NCBI GenBank assembly: GCA_023450335.1
Contig: JAEXHA010000055.1
Span: 1-7,527 of the forward strand
Direction: 5' to 3'
Source: Actinomycetes bacterium
GTDB taxonomy: Bacteria > Actinomycetota > Actinomycetes > Actinomycetales > Microbacteriaceae
Length of the DNA: 7,527 nucleotides
In this document: piece after piece, positions 5,484 to 7,527 of the stretch
How positions within the stretch are numbered: the stretch's first letter is position 1
How the letters are laid out: every line of letters begins with the position of its first letter
Position numbers and translations under genes: made by a program
Notes under the pieces: generated by a model
Told to the model about the DNA's origin: nothing
Database searches by the model: none
What the model saw: only the letters and a program-made list of their open reading frames with translations

Positions 5484-6005
5484 TCAGTTCGGCTCGCGCG
5501 CGGCCACCCGGTCTTCGAGGTCGATGAGGAACCGCTTGCGGTCGGGGTGGGCGCCGTAGTCGCCGATCGATCCGTCGCTGCGCACGACACGGTGGGCGGG
5601 CACCACGATCGACATCGGCGTACGCGCGCACGCGGTGCCGACGGCACGGTGGGCGCCGGGGGAGCCGGCACGGATCGCGATCTCGCCGTACGACGCGGTC
5701 TCGCCGTAGGGGATCTGACACACCGCCTGCAGCGCCGCGCGGGTGAAGCCACCGGCCAACTGCCAGTCGAGTGCCAGCTCGAACGCGCGGCGCTCGCCGG
5801 CGAAGTACTCGTCGAGCTGGGCGGCCACGGCGGCGGTCGCGGTCGCCGACTCGCGCGGCACGGCGCCCAGTCGCAGCCCCAGCTGGGCCAGGGCGCCGTC
5901 GTGCGGGCCGTCGAGCACGTGAAGGGCGGCCAGGCCCTCGTCGGTGACGACGATGAGGGCCTGGCCGATCGGTGTCGGGTGCACCGAGAACGCTGTGCGG
6001 GTCAT
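5484..6005 (-). CDS. Ogt/MGMT-family protein with Ala replacing the active-site Cys (PAHR)
   Basis: Full-length homologue (173 aa from the ATG) of O6-alkylguanine-DNA alkyltransferase. True members transfer the alkyl group irreversibly to the Cys of PCHR. Here the motif is VVPAHRVVRSDGSIGDYG: codon GCC (complement 5595-5597) gives Ala137, so suicide alkyl transfer should be impossible. The rest is intact: an N-terminal domain (about 1-85), IPYGETASYGEIA (98-110; Tyr106 is the expected base-flipping tyrosine), the helix AHRAVG with arginine finger Arg120, and RKRFLIDLE, with Glu164 at the position of the hydrogen-bonding glutamate. The Asn usually preceding the motif region (NP) is Thr. Alkyltransferase-like proteins (ATLs) bind O6-alkylguanine and recruit nucleotide excision repair; E. 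coli YbaZ has PWHR and Thermus TTHA1564 has PAHR. An ATL role is therefore plausible, but most ATLs lack the N-terminal domain. ATG 6005 matches family N-termini better than the upstream GTG at 6044. Confidence 0.88.
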   Translation of the reverse strand: MTRTAFSVHPTPIGQALIVVTDEGLAALHVLDGPHDGALAQLGLRLGAVPRESATATAAVAAQLDEYFAGERRAFELALDWQLAGGFTRAALQAVCQIPYGETASYGEIAIRAGSPGAHRAVGTACARTPMSIVVPAHRVVRSDGSIGDYGAHPDRKRFLIDLEDRVAAREPN

Positions 6006-6017
6006 GGGTCCATCATG
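6003..6017 (-). promoter_or_regulatory. Candidate -10 of the ogt-like gene (leaderless)
   Basis: On the minus strand CATGAT (complement 6012-6017, four matches to TATAAT) is followed by 6 nt and the ATG. No clear -35 or Shine-Dalgarno sequence is visible. The spacing repeats that seen at poxB and lsr2. Confidence 0.3.
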
Positions 6018-6136
6018 AACGGCCCCGCCGACGCCGGTCGGCACGCGGCGCGATCTGTGGATGGATGCCGCAGCCCCGCCGCCTGGGGAGGAACCGCTGA
6101 TCGCGGCGGCGCGGCGCCGTCAATCGCACGAAACTC

Positions 6137-6183
6137 GCACGGCCTGCGGCCGGTGCACCCATGGCGCGCTTAGGGTGTGTCGT
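6137..6183 (+). promoter_or_regulatory. Candidate promoter of the helicase-like gene with overlapping palindrome
   Basis: TAGGGT (6171-6176) fits TANNNT and predicts a transcript start near 6183-6184. The imperfect palindrome GCACGGCC-TGC-GGCC(G)GTGC (6137-6156) covers the expected -35 position, about 15 bp upstream of the -10, and could be an operator. The rest of the 6006-6207 gap shows nothing else I can name apart from a GGATGCC word at 6063-6069. Confidence 0.4.
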
Positions 6184-6207
6184 GTGTGGCGAGCAGAGGG
6201 CGGAGCC

Positions 6208-7527
6208 GTGCGCGGCGACATCGAGGCCGAGCACGCCGATGCGGTGACCCCATCGGACCTCGGCCTGTCGGATCCGGAGGTCGTCGTGACCCACGTCGCT
6301 GAGCCTGAGCGGGCCCGACTGCGCGAAGAGGCCGCCCAGCTGGGCGGTCGCTCGACGCTGCTGCATTTCGCCGACGACACCGACGCCGGCATCGACATCA
6401 CCCGCGCGCACCCCGGCAGCCTGCCCCAGTTCATCACCGGCCGGTCGACGCTGCTGTCGAACCTGTTCCGCGACGAGGTCGGCCTGCACACCGCGCGGCA
6501 GGCGGCCGAGCGCATCGCCGCCAAGGACGTCGAATTGCGCACCGCGCGCGGCCTCGACACCGTGCACCTGGCCGTCGGCATGGCCAGCTGGCGCATCGGC
6601 GGCATCAGCTGCACCGCGCCGGTGCTGCTGCGGCCCCTCGCCATCCGCCGCCACCACAACGACTTCGATCTGAAGCTGCACGGCACCTTCACCATCAACC
6701 CCGAACTGGTCGAGGCCGCCCGCACGCACTTCGGCATCTCGCTCGACGGCCGCGCCCTGTCATCCCTCGCGTACGACGACGGGGTCTTCAAACCGCAGCC
6801 GGTGATCGACCACCTGCGGGCGCTGACCGCCCACGTGGCGACCTTCACCGTCAAACCGCGCCTGGTGGTGTCGACGTTCGCCGACGTCGCCGCCGACATG
6901 GAGCGCGACGCCGTCGACCTGAACCACCCCGTGCTCAATGCGCTGGCCGGCCACGACGCCGACCGTCACGAGCTCACCCTCGCCCGCACCGTCCCGGCGC
7001 TGACCTCCGCAGACGACCGGCCGCCGGCATCCGACCGCCTGCTGCTGGACGCCGACGGCGAGCAGGAGCAGGTACTCGCCCGCATCATCGCGGGGCAGTC
7101 GCTGGCGGTGCACACCCTGCCCGGCACCGGCGGTACGCAGACCGTGATCAACGCCGTGGGCGAATTGGTGCGCGCCGGCAAGCGCGTGCTCGTGGTCAGC
7201 ACCCGCCGCTCGACCCTCGAAGGCGTCGCCCATCGCCTGGCCGGCATCGGCCTGCCGGGTCTGGCCGTTTCGCCGCGCTACCTGCACCGCGACCTCATCC
7301 GCGCGATCAGCCGCAACGAGAAGGCCACCCAGCCGAAGGTCGCCGAGGTCGACGACGCGCTCGTGCGCCTGCGCACCGTGCTGCGCGACTACCGTCACGC
7401 CCTGAGCGGCCCGCACCCGCAGATCGGCGTCTCGGCGCTCGAGGCGCTGCGCACCCTGTCGACCCTCACGCAGAGCGGCCCGGCGCCGGTGGTCACGACC
7501 CGGTTCGACGTGCGCACATTGCAGACC
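6208..7527 (+). CDS. DUF4011-type SF1 helicase-like protein, N-terminal part, degenerate Walker A
   Basis: The first 440 residues of a large protein that runs off the window; relatives often exceed 1,000 aa. Residues about 70-250 match the DUF4011 pattern: LHTARQAAERIA, then VHLAVGMASWRI (119-130), TAPVLLRPLAI (137-146), NPELVEAARTHFGISL (164-179) and the VSTFADVAADMERDAVDL stretch. A Q-motif-like DADGEQEQVL (281-290) leads into the P-loop region LPGTGGTQTVIN (304-315) and strand RVLVVSTRRSTLEGVAHRL (326-344), resembling helicase motif Ia. Typical relatives read GPPGTGKSQT; here Gly309 replaces the Walker A Lys and Thr303 the first Gly, so ATP hydrolysis may be lost. Motifs II-VI lie outside the window. 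GTG 6208 has AGAGGG 7 nt upstream. An in-frame GTG at 6184 sits 7 nt after TAGGGT and could be a leaderless start. Divergent from the ogt-like gene. Role unknown; a DNA-related or defence function is only inferred. Confidence 0.82.
   Translation, partial: MRGDIEAEHADAVTPSDLGLSDPEVVVTHVAEPERARLREEAAQLGGRSTLLHFADDTDAGIDITRAHPGSLPQFITGRSTLLSNLFRDEVGLHTARQAAERIAAKDVELRTARGLDTVHLAVGMASWRIGGISCTAPVLLRPLAIRRHHNDFDLKLHGTFTINPELVEAARTHFGISLDGRALSSLAYDDGVFKPQPVIDHLRALTAHVATFTVKPRLVVSTFADVAADMERDAVDLNHPVLNALAGHDADRHELTLARTVPALTSADDRPPASDRLLLDADGEQEQVLARIIAGQSLAVHTLPGTGGTQTVINAVGELVRAGKRVLVVSTRRSTLEGVAHRLAGIGLPGLAVSPRYLHRDLIRAISRNEKATQPKVAEVDDALVRLRTVLRDYRHALSGPHPQIGVSALEALRTLSTLTQSGPAPVVTTRFDVRTLQT

Noticed and set aside
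6006..6044. Upstream GTG start for the ogt-like protein
   Set aside because: The added Gly/Pro-rich 13 residues do not resemble family N-termini; ATG 6005 gives the expected length.
6013..6938. Minus-strand open frames (238 and 272 codons) opposite the helicase-like gene
   Set aside because: Both are antisense shadows; the + strand frame shows DUF4011 and P-loop-like motifs and runs unbroken to the window end.
7111..7146. Frameshift or sequencing error explaining the odd Walker A
   Set aside because: The frame is continuous with good codon use on both sides and homologous motifs before and after it, so a local indel pair is not needed.

Overview
The window looks like chromosomal DNA of a high-GC actinobacterium, most likely Microbacteriaceae (Microbacterium-like). 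The reasons are the very GC-rich codon third positions, an Lsr2 nucleoid protein, a RamA-type LuxR regulator, a DUF485/SSS acetate-type symporter pair, and several start codons placed 6-7 nt after a TANNNT-like -10 box, the arrangement expected of leaderless transcripts. The family assignments come from recalled homologues; no search was run.

Layout: (1) 1-50, the last 15 codons of an unrecognised + strand gene. (2) 51-167, a regulatory gap with a perfect 21-bp tandem duplication flanked by C-rich and G-rich inverted arms. (3) 168-1898 (+), poxB, a thiamine-diphosphate/FAD pyruvate:quinone dehydrogenase. (4) 1983-2330 (-), lsr2, convergent with poxB. (5) 2389-3243 (-), a GAF-LuxR regulator closely resembling RamA, the acetate-metabolism regulator of Corynebacterium. 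(6) 3244-3371, a divergent regulatory region. (7) 3372-3722 and 3719-5341 (+), a translationally coupled DUF485 membrane protein and an SSS-family acetate/monocarboxylate symporter (ActP/MctC type). (8) 5341-5483, a convergent gap with stacked GC-rich hairpins. (9) 5484-6005 (-), a full-length Ogt/MGMT homologue whose PCHR active site reads PAHR. (10) 6006-6207, a divergent promoter gap. (11) 6208 to the window end (+), the N-terminal 440 residues of a large DUF4011/SF1 helicase-like protein whose Walker A lysine is replaced by glycine.

The left two thirds form a coherent pyruvate/acetate neighbourhood. PoxB converts pyruvate to acetate and passes electrons to the quinone pool, the symporter takes up acetate or related monocarboxylates, and the RamA-like regulator between them is the obvious candidate controller. 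Lsr2 lies inside this cluster. The right third pairs two nucleic-acid-related proteins, each of which has lost a signature catalytic residue.

I see no mobile element, CRISPR array, tRNA or rRNA. The most distinctive observations are the two active-site substitutions (Ogt Cys to Ala; helicase Walker A Lys to Gly) and the tandem-repeat structure upstream of poxB. None amounts to a demonstrated new system.
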